From Nioella halotolerans (GTDB lineage Bacteria > Pseudomonadota > Alphaproteobacteria > Rhodobacterales > Rhodobacteraceae), in the NCBI GenBank assembly GCA_003428585.1, contig QVQC01000062.1, forward strand, positions 52,804 through 116,803: a stretch of 64,000 bases of DNA. The letters run 5' to 3'. Below the pieces are notes generated by a model. It searched no databases and was not told where the DNA came from. It saw nothing but the letters and a program-made list of their open reading frames with translations. The position numbers were made by a program, and so were the translations under genes. This document shows positions 47,493 to 56,066 of this stretch, in pieces. Every line of letters starts with the position of its first letter. Positions within the stretch are counted from its first letter, which is position 1.

Positions 47493-48983
47493 ATGTTCGA
47501 GCTTGGCGCCTGGTCCTTCCCGGCCCTTCTGTTCCTGATCTTCCTGCGCATGCCCATCGGGCTGGCGATGTTCCTTGCCGGTGTCGGCGGTCTGTGGTTG
47601 GCCACGGGCAGCACCTCGATGTTCATGGCGCGGCTGAAAACGGAAACCTTCACCACCTTTTCCAGCTACTCGCTCTCGATCGTGCCGATGTTCCTGCTGA
47701 TGGGGCAGTTCGCGACATTGTCGGGCATGTCCACCTCGCTGTTCAAGGCCGCCGAAAGCTGGCTTGGCCACCGCCGCGGCGGGGTTGCCATGGCCGCCGT
47801 CGGGGCCTGCGCGGGCTTTGGCGCGATCTGCGGATCGTCTCTGGCGACGGCGGCGACGATGGGTCGGGTCGCGCTGCCCGAACTCAAGCGCTACGGCTAT
47901 TCGGGCGGTTTTTCCACAGCCACACTGGCCGCGGGCGGCACGCTCGGCATCCTGATCCCGCCCTCGGTCATCCTCGTGATCTACGCGATCCTGACCGAAC
48001 AGAATATCGCCTCTCTCTTCGTCGCCGCGATCGTGCCGGGGGTGTTGGCCGCGCTTGGCTACGTGATCACCATCTCGCTCTACGTGCGGATCAACCCCAA
48101 GGCGGCGGGCACGCGCCCGCCGGTGCCGATGGCCGAGCGGTTTCGCGCCATGGCCAATGTCTGGCCAGTGATCCTTGTCTTCGGCCTCGTGGTCGGCGGC
48201 ATCTACCTTGGCTGGTTCACGCCCACCGAGGGCGCCGCCGTGGGCGCCGCGGGCACTGGCGTCATCGCCTTTGCCAATGGCACCCTGACATGGAGCGTGT
48301 TCAAGGAAAGCATCATCGCCACTGCCATCGGCACGGCCATGATCTTCTTCATCGTGCTGGGCGCAGGGCTCTACAACGGCTTTCTCGCGCTGACGCAGGT
48401 GCCGCAGACCTTGTCGAGCTTCGTACTCGAACAGGGCTTCAGCCCGTGGATGATCCTCACGCTGATCCTGCTTTTCTACCTCGTCTTCGGCTGCCTGATG
48501 GATTCATTGTCGATGATCCTGTTGACGGTGCCGATCTTCTTCCCGGTGATCTCGGTGCTGGATTTCGGTCTTGTCGACATGATCAGCCTGCAATCGGCCC
48601 GGCTTGAGGCGGCGGTTGCCGAAGGGCTGGACGCGGCCCCCGCCCTGATCGAGGAGGCGCGGGCGCTTCTGGCCGCCGGGACGGAACTGACCCGCGACCA
48701 GTTCCGCGAACTTGGTATGCGCCCGGTGACGGAATACCAGCTGGAGGACCGGTCATCGACCCTGACGGCGATCTGGTTCGGCATCCTCGTGCTGATCGTG
48801 GTCGAGGTCGGGTTGATCACCCCGCCGGTGGGGATGAACCTGTTCATCATCAACGCTATGGACCGCGACACCAAGATGGTCGAGACCTACAAGGCGGTGC
48901 TCTACTTCGTCAGTTCCGACCTGATCCGGGTGGTGATCCTCGTCCTCTTCCCGGCGATCACGCTGTTCCTGCTGCCGCTATAG
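47493..48983 (+). CDS. TRAP transporter large membrane subunit (DctM family) with a long internal insert
   Basis: The 496-residue protein has typical DctM blocks: GQFATLSGMSTSLFKAAE, CGSSLATAATMGRVALPEL, LAAGGTLGILIPPSVILV, GWFTPTEGAAVGAAG and GLITPPVGMNLFIIN. It forms the Na+-driven transport channel. It is about 65-70 residues longer than common DctM proteins because of a charged, helix-prone insert at about residues 360-423, just before the last conserved transmembrane pair. The frame is open through the insert. ATG 47493 was chosen; a TTG two codons upstream is possible. Confidence 0.92.
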   Translation: MFELGAWSFPALLFLIFLRMPIGLAMFLAGVGGLWLATGSTSMFMARLKTETFTTFSSYSLSIVPMFLLMGQFATLSGMSTSLFKAAESWLGHRRGGVAMAAVGACAGFGAICGSSLATAATMGRVALPELKRYGYSGGFSTATLAAGGTLGILIPPSVILVIYAILTEQNIASLFVAAIVPGVLAALGYVITISLYVRINPKAAGTRPPVPMAERFRAMANVWPVILVFGLVVGGIYLGWFTPTEGAAVGAAGTGVIAFANGTLTWSVFKESIIATAIGTAMIFFIVLGAGLYNGFLALTQVPQTLSSFVLEQGFSPWMILTLILLFYLVFGCLMDSLSMILLTVPIFFPVISVLDFGLVDMISLQSARLEAAVAEGLDAAPALIEEARALLAAGTELTRDQFRELGMRPVTEYQLEDRSSTLTAIWFGILVLIVVEVGLITPPVGMNLFIINAMDRDTKMVETYKAVLYFVSSDLIRVVILVLFPAITLFLLPL

Positions 48984-49014
48984 AATGTGTTGCACCGGAT
49001 CGGGTTGCTCGCCC

Positions 49015-49036
49015 GCCCGTCGCGCGAGCGACGGGC
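49015..49036. terminator. Hairpin between convergent TRAP and pcaQ genes
   Basis: GCCCGTCGC and GCGACGGGC are perfect 9-base arms around GCGA, 31 bases after the DctM stop. A second GC palindrome follows near 49046. Either can end transcription of the convergent TRAP and pcaQ genes. Confidence 0.6.
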
Positions 49037-49118
49037 ACGCGCCCGCCCGGGCGGCCGCGTGCACGCTGTTAACCAGGCCTTTGCCATATGAAACGCGCCA
49101 TTGACGGGGCAGGGCGCG

Positions 49119-50057
49119 TCAGCCCGGCGCCAGCCCCATATCGGCGATGGTCCGCATGAGGGCGGAGACGAACAGCCCTTCCTCGGCGCCCGGCTCCGCG
49201 TCGTCGCGGCGCAAAAGGCCGACGGGGCCGCGGGTCAGGCCGGTCTCGAACGGCAGGCGTGCCAGCCGCCCCTCGGCCAGTTCGTTCCACACCACGCCGC
49301 GCGAAATGATCCAGATCGCGTCGCTTTCGCGCGTGTAGACCCGGCCGAAGGCGCCGGAGACGGTTTCGACCGCGACGCGCGGCCGCCCGACCCCCTGACC
49401 GATCAGGAAACGTTCCACCAACGGGCGGATCGCCGCCTGCGCGGGCGGGTAGATCACCGGCCAGTCGGCGATATCCTCCAGCCGCGCGCCGGCCGTCAGC
49501 AGCGGGTGGCCGGGGCGCACCACGAAATCCACCTCCTCCTCGTAAAGCTGCGTGAAACTGAGATTCTGCATGATCGACGGGTCGCCCAGCCGCCCGATCA
49601 CCATGCCGACCGCGCCGTCGCGCAGCCGCTCAACAAGGTAGCCGACCGGCCCGTCCTCGATGCGCAGCGTCGCGGGCGACAGGCGTTCGAACGACGCAAG
49701 CGCGCGTGGCAGCAGCCCGGCAGCGACGGAGGGCAGCGCGCCGATGGCCAGTTCCGCGCGCGCGCCGCCCGCCTCCAGTTGCGCGACGCCGTCGAGTCCG
49801 TGGTCAAGCGCCGATAGGCTCATCTGCGCGAAATGGGCAAAGACCTCGCCCGCCTCGGTCAGGCTGACACCGGCGCGGCTACGGACCAGCAAGGTCTTGC
49901 CGAGGGCCTCTTCCAATTCCTTCAGGGTCTTGGACATGGCGGGCTGGGTGAGGTTCAGCCTTTCGGCGGCCCGCTTCAGGCTACGCTGCCGGACAGCCTC
50001 CGTGAAGCACTGCAAATGGCGCAGCTTGATGCGGTGGCGGTGCATGTGGTTATCCAT
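49119..50057 (-). CDS. pcaQ: LysR-family regulator PcaQ
   Basis: The 312-residue LysR protein has the helix-turn-helix IKLRHLQCFTEAVRQRSLKR, AAERLNLTQPAMSKTLKELE and a substrate-binding domain (ELAIGALPSVAAGLLPRAL, EEEVDFVVRPGHPLL). Sequence and position match PcaQ, which activates pca genes in response to pathway carboxylactones or muconates. It is divergent from pobA. No strong ribosome-binding site marks the start; ATG 50057, 50045 and 50069 are all possible. Confidence 0.88.
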   Translation of the reverse strand: MDNHMHRHRIKLRHLQCFTEAVRQRSLKRAAERLNLTQPAMSKTLKELEEALGKTLLVRSRAGVSLTEAGEVFAHFAQMSLSALDHGLDGVAQLEAGGARAELAIGALPSVAAGLLPRALASFERLSPATLRIEDGPVGYLVERLRDGAVGMVIGRLGDPSIMQNLSFTQLYEEEVDFVVRPGHPLLTAGARLEDIADWPVIYPPAQAAIRPLVERFLIGQGVGRPRVAVETVSGAFGRVYTRESDAIWIISRGVVWNELAEGRLARLPFETGLTRGPVGLLRRDDAEPGAEEGLFVSALMRTIADMGLAPG

Positions 50058-50087
50058 TTGGTAAATCATATGGTCCGAAATCTCATT

Positions 50088-51322
<1,235 letters not shown>

Positions 51323-51323
<1 letters not shown>

Positions 51324-52111
51324 TGCGGATGATCGCGGCAAACGGAATTGGCCTGCATTGGCGCGAGGACGGCGACCCGGCGGGCAGGGCGGTGGTCTTT
51401 GCCAATTCGCTCGGCACCGATCTGCGGCTATGGGAGGCGCTGCTGCCGCTGTTGCCAGACGGCGTGCGGGTCATCCGCTATGACATGCGCGGGCACGGGC
51501 TTTCGGATTGCCCTCCGGCGCCCTACACGATGGCCGACCTCGTGGCGGATGCGGAAGCGCTCCTTGACGCCCTGGATATCAAGGCGTGCGTCTTCATCGG
51601 GCTATCGATCGGCGGCATGGTCGCGCAGGGGCTGGCGGCGCGGCGCCCCGACCTGATCGGCGCCCTCGTTCTGTCCAACACCGCCGCGAAGATGGGCGAT
51701 GCCGCGATGTGGCAGGCGCGCATCGACGCGATCGAGGCAGGCGGGCTGGGGGCGACGGCGGACGCGGTGATGGACCGGTGGTTTTCCCCCGCCTTCCGCG
51801 CCGGGCCCGATCTGGCGCTTTGGCGCAACATGCTGGTGCGCACGCCGGTCGAGGGCTATCTCGGTTGCTGCCATGCCATCGCGGGGGCGGATCTTGCAGC
51901 CAGCACATGCACGCTGGCCCTGCCCACCCTTGCCATTGCCGGTAGCGCGGATGGCGCCAGCCCGCCCGAACTCGTGCGTGCCACCGCCGCGATGATCCCC
52001 GGCAGCCGCCTTGCGGTGATCGAGGGCGCCGGCCATCTGCCTTGCGTCGAGGCCCCGGCCGCCTATGCTGACTTGCTTGACACCTTCCTGAAGGATACCG
52101 CCCATGTCTGA
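51323..52111 (+). CDS. pcaD: 3-oxoadipate enol-lactonase
   Basis: The 262-residue alpha/beta hydrolase has the nucleophile elbow GLSIGGMVAQGLA, FANSLGTDLRLWE, RYDMRGHGLSD and the catalytic histidine in EGAGHLPCVEAP. It hydrolyses 3-oxoadipate enol-lactone to 3-oxoadipate. ATG 51323 overlaps the pobA stop; ATG 51329 is an alternative. It overlaps pcaC by eight bases. Confidence 0.93.
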
Positions 52112-52508
52112 GCGTTTTGACACCGGCATGAATGTGCGTCGTACGATCCTTGGCGATGTGCATGTCGAGCGCGCCGAGGCCGCGAAGACGGAACTCGACG
52201 CGCCGTTCCAGCAATTGATCACCGAGGCGGCGTGGGGCACTGTCTGGGCCTCGGACGGGATCAGTGACCGGGAACGGTCCATGCTGACCCTCGCGCTTCT
52301 GGCGGCGATGGGAAATTTCGAGGAGATCGCGATGCATGTCCGCGCCACCGCGCGCACCGGGGCCAGCAAGCGCGACGTGCTGGAGGCGTTCCAGCATGTC
52401 GCCATCTATGCCGGGGTGCCGCGCGCCAATCAGGCGCTCAAGATCGCGAAAGAGACCTATGCCGAGATGGAAAAGAGCGAACTGGACCCCGCGCGCCACA
52501 CCCCCTGA
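52104..52508 (+). CDS. pcaC: 4-carboxymuconolactone decarboxylase
   Basis: The 134-residue protein has the CMD-family core (QLITEAAWGTVWASDGISDRE, ALLAAMGNFEEIAMHVRATA, VAIYAGVPRANQAL). It decarboxylates 4-carboxymuconolactone to 3-oxoadipate enol-lactone. It is of usual size and lies between pcaD and pcaH. Confidence 0.95.
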   Translation: MSERFDTGMNVRRTILGDVHVERAEAAKTELDAPFQQLITEAAWGTVWASDGISDRERSMLTLALLAAMGNFEEIAMHVRATARTGASKRDVLEAFQHVAIYAGVPRANQALKIAKETYAEMEKSELDPARHTP

Positions 52509-52529
52509 GCCAGCAAGGAGGCCGCCGAG

Positions 52530-53258
52530 ATGACAAGCACAGGCGAATACTACCAACGCGACCGCATGCGCCACCCGCCCCCGCGCGACGAGGGTTACAA
52601 GACCAGCGTCACCCGGTCGCCGAATTACCCCTTGATCTCGCTTGAAAATTCCGTGTCCGACGTCACCGGGCCGGTCTTCGGCCATGGCGATGTCGACCCG
52701 CTGGACCGCGACCTGTTGCGGAACTACGCGCGTCCCGGCGAAAGCCCGATCGGCGAGCGGATCATCGTGCATGGCCGGGTGCTGGACGAAAACGCCCGCC
52801 CCGTGCCCGGGACGCTGGTCGAGATCTGGCAGGCCAATGCCGGCGGGCGCTACCGGCACAAGAAAGACACTTACCTTGCGCCCATCGACCCGAATTTTGG
52901 CGGCTGCGGACGGACGCTGACCGATGTGGACGGCTATTACTACTTCCGCACCGTGAAGCCCGGCGCCTATCCGTGGCGCAACGGCATCAACGACTGGCGC
53001 CCGGCGCATATCCACGTTTCGGTCTTCGGGCGGGCCTGGGTGCAGCGGCTGATCACGCAGATGTATTTCGAGGGCGATCCGCTGATCGCGACCTGTCCCA
53101 TCGTCAACACTGTCCGCGACAAGGCGGCCATCGGCCAGTTGATCGCGCCGCTGGACCGGCAGGCTTCCGTCCCGCTCGACAGCCTCGCTTACCGTTTCGA
53201 TATCGTGCTGCGCGGGCGGCGCTCGACGCTCTTCGAAAACCGGCTGGAGGGGAACTGA
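52530..53258 (+). CDS. pcaH: Protocatechuate 3,4-dioxygenase beta subunit
   Basis: The 242-residue intradiol dioxygenase has [55 protein letters not shown] and [10 protein letters not shown]. The two iron tyrosines (in GGRY and GAYPW) and two histidines (AHIH) of the family are all present. It holds the Fe(III) site that cleaves protocatechuate to 3-carboxymuconate. AAGGAGG precedes ATG 52530. Confidence 0.95.
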   Translation: MTSTGEYYQRDRMRHPPPRDEGYKTSVTRSPNYPLISLENSVSDVTGPVFGHGDVDPLDRDLLRNYARPGESPIGERIIVHGRVLDENARPVPGTLVEIWQANAGGRYRHKKDTYLAPIDPNFGGCGRTLTDVDGYYYFRTVKPGAYPWRNGINDWRPAHIHVSVFGRAWVQRLITQMYFEGDPLIATCPIVNTVRDKAAIGQLIAPLDRQASVPLDSLAYRFDIVLRGRRSTLFENRLEGN

Positions 53259-53326
53259 TGCGGCATCTTCAGGAAAAGTGGGAACCGGTTTTCCGCCCGG
53301 AAGATGCGCCAAGGAGGAAAAAATGA
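53258..53326 (+). CDS. Possible 22-codon coupling ORF between pcaH and pcaG
   Basis: The ATG at 53258 overlaps the pcaH stop (TGATG) and the frame ends in a TGA at 53324-53326 overlapping the pcaG ATG (ATGA). The peptide (RHLQEKWEPVFRPEDAPRRK) is charged and matches nothing I know. It contains the pcaG ribosome-binding site. It may exist only to carry ribosomes from pcaH to pcaG; it may also be chance. Confidence 0.3.
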   Translation: MRHLQEKWEPVFRPEDAPRRKK

Positions 53327-53943
53327 CGCAACCGCTCGATTACCTGAAGGAAACCCCCTCACAGACCGCCGGGCCTTACGTCCATATCGGTCTGGCCCCC
53401 GGCGCCGCGGGCTTCGACATCTACGACCGCGAGCTTGGCCATGACATCGCCGGGCCCAATGCGGCGGGCGAACGCATCCGCGTCGAGGGCATCGTGATGG
53501 ACGGCACCGGCAGCCCGGTAAAGGATGTGCTGCTGGAGGCGTGGCAGGCCAATGCTGCGGGCGTTCATGCGCATCCAGAAAGCCCCGGTACGGTCGAGGA
53601 CGGCTTTCGCGGCTGGGGCCGTGTGATCACCGATTTCGCGACCGGCGAATGGGGCTTCGACACCGTGAAGCCGGGGCCGGTGGCGGGGCGAAACGGAACG
53701 ATGCAGGCGCCGCATATCGGCCTGTGGCTCGTGGCGCGGGGCATCAATCTCGGCCTTCACACGCGGCTTTACTTCGACGACGAGGTGGAGGCCAACGCCG
53801 CCGACCCGGTGCTGAACCTGATCGAGTGGGAAGGCCGCCGCGCGACCCTGATCGCCCGGCGCGGCGCGCGGGACGGCCAGCCGGTCTATCGCTTCGACAT
53901 CACGCTACAGGGCGGCGAGGAAACCGTTTTCTTCGACATTTGA
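53323..53943 (+). CDS. pcaG: Protocatechuate 3,4-dioxygenase alpha subunit
   Basis: The 206-residue protein has the intradiol fold (KETPSQTAGPYVHIGLAPGA, VLLEAWQANAAGVHAH, GFDTVKPGPVAGRNG, APHIGLWLVARGINLGLHT) but, as in other alpha subunits, lacks the iron ligands. It pairs with PcaH in the (alpha-beta-Fe) enzyme. AAGGAGGA lies just before ATG 53323. Confidence 0.95.
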   Translation: MTQPLDYLKETPSQTAGPYVHIGLAPGAAGFDIYDRELGHDIAGPNAAGERIRVEGIVMDGTGSPVKDVLLEAWQANAAGVHAHPESPGTVEDGFRGWGRVITDFATGEWGFDTVKPGPVAGRNGTMQAPHIGLWLVARGINLGLHTRLYFDDEVEANAADPVLNLIEWEGRRATLIARRGARDGQPVYRFDITLQGGEETVFFDI

Positions 53944-53949
53944 CACCGT

Positions 53950-53980
53950 GCCGGTCCCGGTGCAGCGTTCCGGGGCCGGC
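53950..53980 (+). terminator. Hairpin between pcaG and the BKACE gene
   Basis: GCCGGTCCCGG (53950-53960) pairs with CCGGGGCCGGC (53970-53980), an 11-bp stem with one G-U wobble and a 9-base loop. No T-run follows. It may attenuate read-through from the pca genes. Confidence 0.5.
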
Positions 53981-53996
53981 TTCAAAGGACAATACC

Positions 53997-54833
53997 ATGA
54001 CAACACCTTGCATCATCTGCGTGGCGATCACCGGATCGGTGCCGCGCAAGGCGAACAACCCCGCCGTGCCGATCACCGTGGCCGAACAGGTCGAAAGCAC
54101 GCAGGCCGCCTTCGAGGCGGGCGCGTCCATCGCCCATTGCCATGTGCGCAACGATGACGAGACGCCGACCAGCGACCCCGAGAAATTCGCGCGCCTGATG
54201 GAAGGGCTGCAAAAGCACTGCCCCGGCATGATCGTGCAACTTTCGACCGGTGGACGGTCGGGCGCGGGGCAGGCGCGCGGCGGCATGCTGCCGTTGAAGC
54301 CGGACATGGCGTCGCTGTCGGTCGGGTCCAACAATTTCCCGACGCGGGTCTATGAAAATCCGCCCGACCTTGTCGATTGGCTGGCTTCGGAAATGGTCAC
54401 GTATGGCGTGAAGCCGGAGGTCGAGGCCTTCGACCTGTCCCATATCCATCAAGCGGTGAAGATGAACCGCGAGGGCCGCATTCCCGGCCGGCTCTACGTG
54501 CAGTTCGTGATGGGCGTGAAGAACGCGATGCCGGTGGATCGCGACGTGTTCGACTACTACGTGCGCACGATGGATCGGCTGGCGCCCGAGGCGCAGTGGT
54601 GCGCGGCGGGGATCGGGGCGGGCCAGATCGTGGTCAACGAATGGGCCATCGCGGCGGGTGGGCATACGCGCACCGGGCTGGAGGACAACATGAGGCTCGA
54701 CCGCGACCGGCTGGCGCCCTCCAACGCCGCGCTCGTCGCGCGCACCGTCGATCTCTGCGAGAAACACGAGCGTCCCGTCGCCACGTGGCAGGAGGCCCGC
54801 GAGATTCTGGACGTGCCGCTGCGCACCGCCTGA
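53997..54833 (+). CDS. BKACE-family beta-keto acid cleavage enzyme (DUF849)
   Basis: The 278-residue TIM-barrel protein has the zinc ligand motif AHCHVRNDDETPTSD, IVQLSTGGRSGAG, GSNNFPTRVYENPP and the third ligand in IVVNEWAIAAGGHTRTGLEDN. This is the BKACE family founded on 3-keto-5-aminohexanoate cleavage enzyme, which exchanges a beta-keto acid with acetyl-CoA to give acetoacetate and an acyl-CoA. Placed after pcaG, the natural substrate is 3-oxoadipate, giving succinyl-CoA without PcaIJ or PcaF. The substrate is inferred from context only. Confidence 0.88.
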   Translation: MTTPCIICVAITGSVPRKANNPAVPITVAEQVESTQAAFEAGASIAHCHVRNDDETPTSDPEKFARLMEGLQKHCPGMIVQLSTGGRSGAGQARGGMLPLKPDMASLSVGSNNFPTRVYENPPDLVDWLASEMVTYGVKPEVEAFDLSHIHQAVKMNREGRIPGRLYVQFVMGVKNAMPVDRDVFDYYVRTMDRLAPEAQWCAAGIGAGQIVVNEWAIAAGGHTRTGLEDNMRLDRDRLAPSNAALVARTVDLCEKHERPVATWQEAREILDVPLRTA

Positions 54834-54914
54834 CAGGGGCGGGTGGAACCGGTCTGGCGGCGTCGGCGCGGCCCCGTTAGGCTTGCCCGCAAAGGCACGA
54901 ACAGGGGCGGCGCG

Positions 54915-55784
54915 ATGACCATCTACAACCTCGGCTCGATCAATATCGACCACAGCTACCGGATGGCGCATCTGCCCGCGCCGGGCGAAACGATTGCCGC
55001 GCGCGCGCTTGTGACCGGGCTGGGCGGCAAGGGCGCGAACCAGTCCATCGCGATTGCACGCGCGCGGGGCGACGTGCGCCATATCGGCCGGATCGGGCCG
55101 GAAGGCGGCTGGACGCGCGACCGGCTTGCCGCCGAGGGGGTGGATGTCACCCATGTCGCCAGTGGCCAGACCCCGACCGGCCATGCCATCATCGCCGTCG
55201 ACGACGCGGCGGAAAACGCGATCATCCTCTACCCCGGTGCCAATCGCCGAATCGCGGAGGAGGACGTGGCCGCCGCGCTTTCGGGCGCGCGGGAAGGCGA
55301 CTGGCTTTTGTTGCAGAACGAGACCAGTGCGGGGCTGGCCGCCGCACGCATGGCGCGCGAGAGGGGCCTGCGAATCTGCTATTGCGCGGCCCCCTTCGAC
55401 AGCGCGGCGGTGCACGAGATCCTGCCGCATGTCGATCTGCTTTCGGTCAACGCGGTGGAGGAGGCGCAACTGCGCGCCGACCTGTCCGAAGAAGCGGTCG
55501 AATCGGTCGCGCGGCTGGTGACTTACGGCGCGCGCGGCGCGGCGTGGATCGCGGGCGGGCAGGTGGTTGAGGTGCCCTCCGTCGGGGTGACGGCGGTGGA
55601 CACGACCGGGGCGGGGGATTGCTTTCTCGGGGTCGCGCTTGCCGGGATCGACAGGGGCGCGCCCATCGAAACTGCCTTGACCCACGCCGCGGCCGCCGCC
55701 GCGCTGCAGGTGACGCGGCCCGGGGCCGCCGATGCGATCCCCACGGCAGACGAGGTGGCGGCGTTCCTGGCCGAACGGCGCTGA
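54915..55784 (+). CDS. PfkB/ribokinase-family carbohydrate kinase
   Basis: The 289-residue protein has the family start YNLGSINIDHSYRMAHLP, the first PfkB signature GLGGKGANQSIAIARARG and the second DTTGAGDCFLGVALAG with the catalytic Asp. It should phosphorylate a sugar or nucleoside. The sequence is ribokinase-like but short. It stands alone between the BKACE gene and the convergent molybdoenzyme operon, with an 81-base gap upstream, and need not belong to the protocatechuate pathway. Confidence 0.88.
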   Translation: MTIYNLGSINIDHSYRMAHLPAPGETIAARALVTGLGGKGANQSIAIARARGDVRHIGRIGPEGGWTRDRLAAEGVDVTHVASGQTPTGHAIIAVDDAAENAIILYPGANRRIAEEDVAAALSGAREGDWLLLQNETSAGLAAARMARERGLRICYCAAPFDSAAVHEILPHVDLLSVNAVEEAQLRADLSEEAVESVARLVTYGARGAAWIAGGQVVEVPSVGVTAVDTTGAGDCFLGVALAGIDRGAPIETALTHAAAAAALQVTRPGAADAIPTADEVAAFLAERR

Positions 55785-55820
55785 CCCCGACGAGAGGCGA
55801 TATGCGCCAGCGACGAGTCG

Positions 55821-56066
55821 CTAACCGCCGGCCAGCTTTTGCAGCAGGAACACCTCGCTATCCGGCGCGACCGGGTGGGTGCGGTTGCCGGGCACGACCT
55901 GCCCGTCCACCGCGACCGACACGCCGCGCTTGATCGCCGGTTCCAGCCCCGGATGCGCCGCAACCAGCCCGTCCAGAACCTGCCCCACGGTCTGGCCCTC
56001 GACCTCGACCACCTCTTGCCCGTCGGCCAGCGACCGCAGCCCCGACCACAGGTGCACCTCTGCCAT
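55821..56066 (-). CDS. MoaD/ThiS-like small protein
   Basis: The 81-residue protein has the ubiquitin-like MoaD pattern (EVHLWSGLRSLADGQEVVEV, GLEPAIKRGVSVAVDG, LLQKLAGG) and ends in the Gly-Gly needed for adenylation or thiocarboxylation. Its ATG overlaps the stop of the molybdenum-subunit gene. Encoded with a molybdenum hydroxylase, it could help supply or sulfurate the cofactor; a dedicated role is inferred. PVAPDSEV near the end is MoaD-typical. Confidence 0.85.
   Translation of the reverse strand: MAEVHLWSGLRSLADGQEVVEVEGQTVGQVLDGLVAAHPGLEPAIKRGVSVAVDGQVVPGNRTHPVAPDSEVFLLQKLAGG

Noticed and set aside
53982-55685. 567-codon minus-strand frame across the BKACE and kinase genes
   Set aside because: It spans two genes and their gap on the opposite strand, and its translation resembles no protein.
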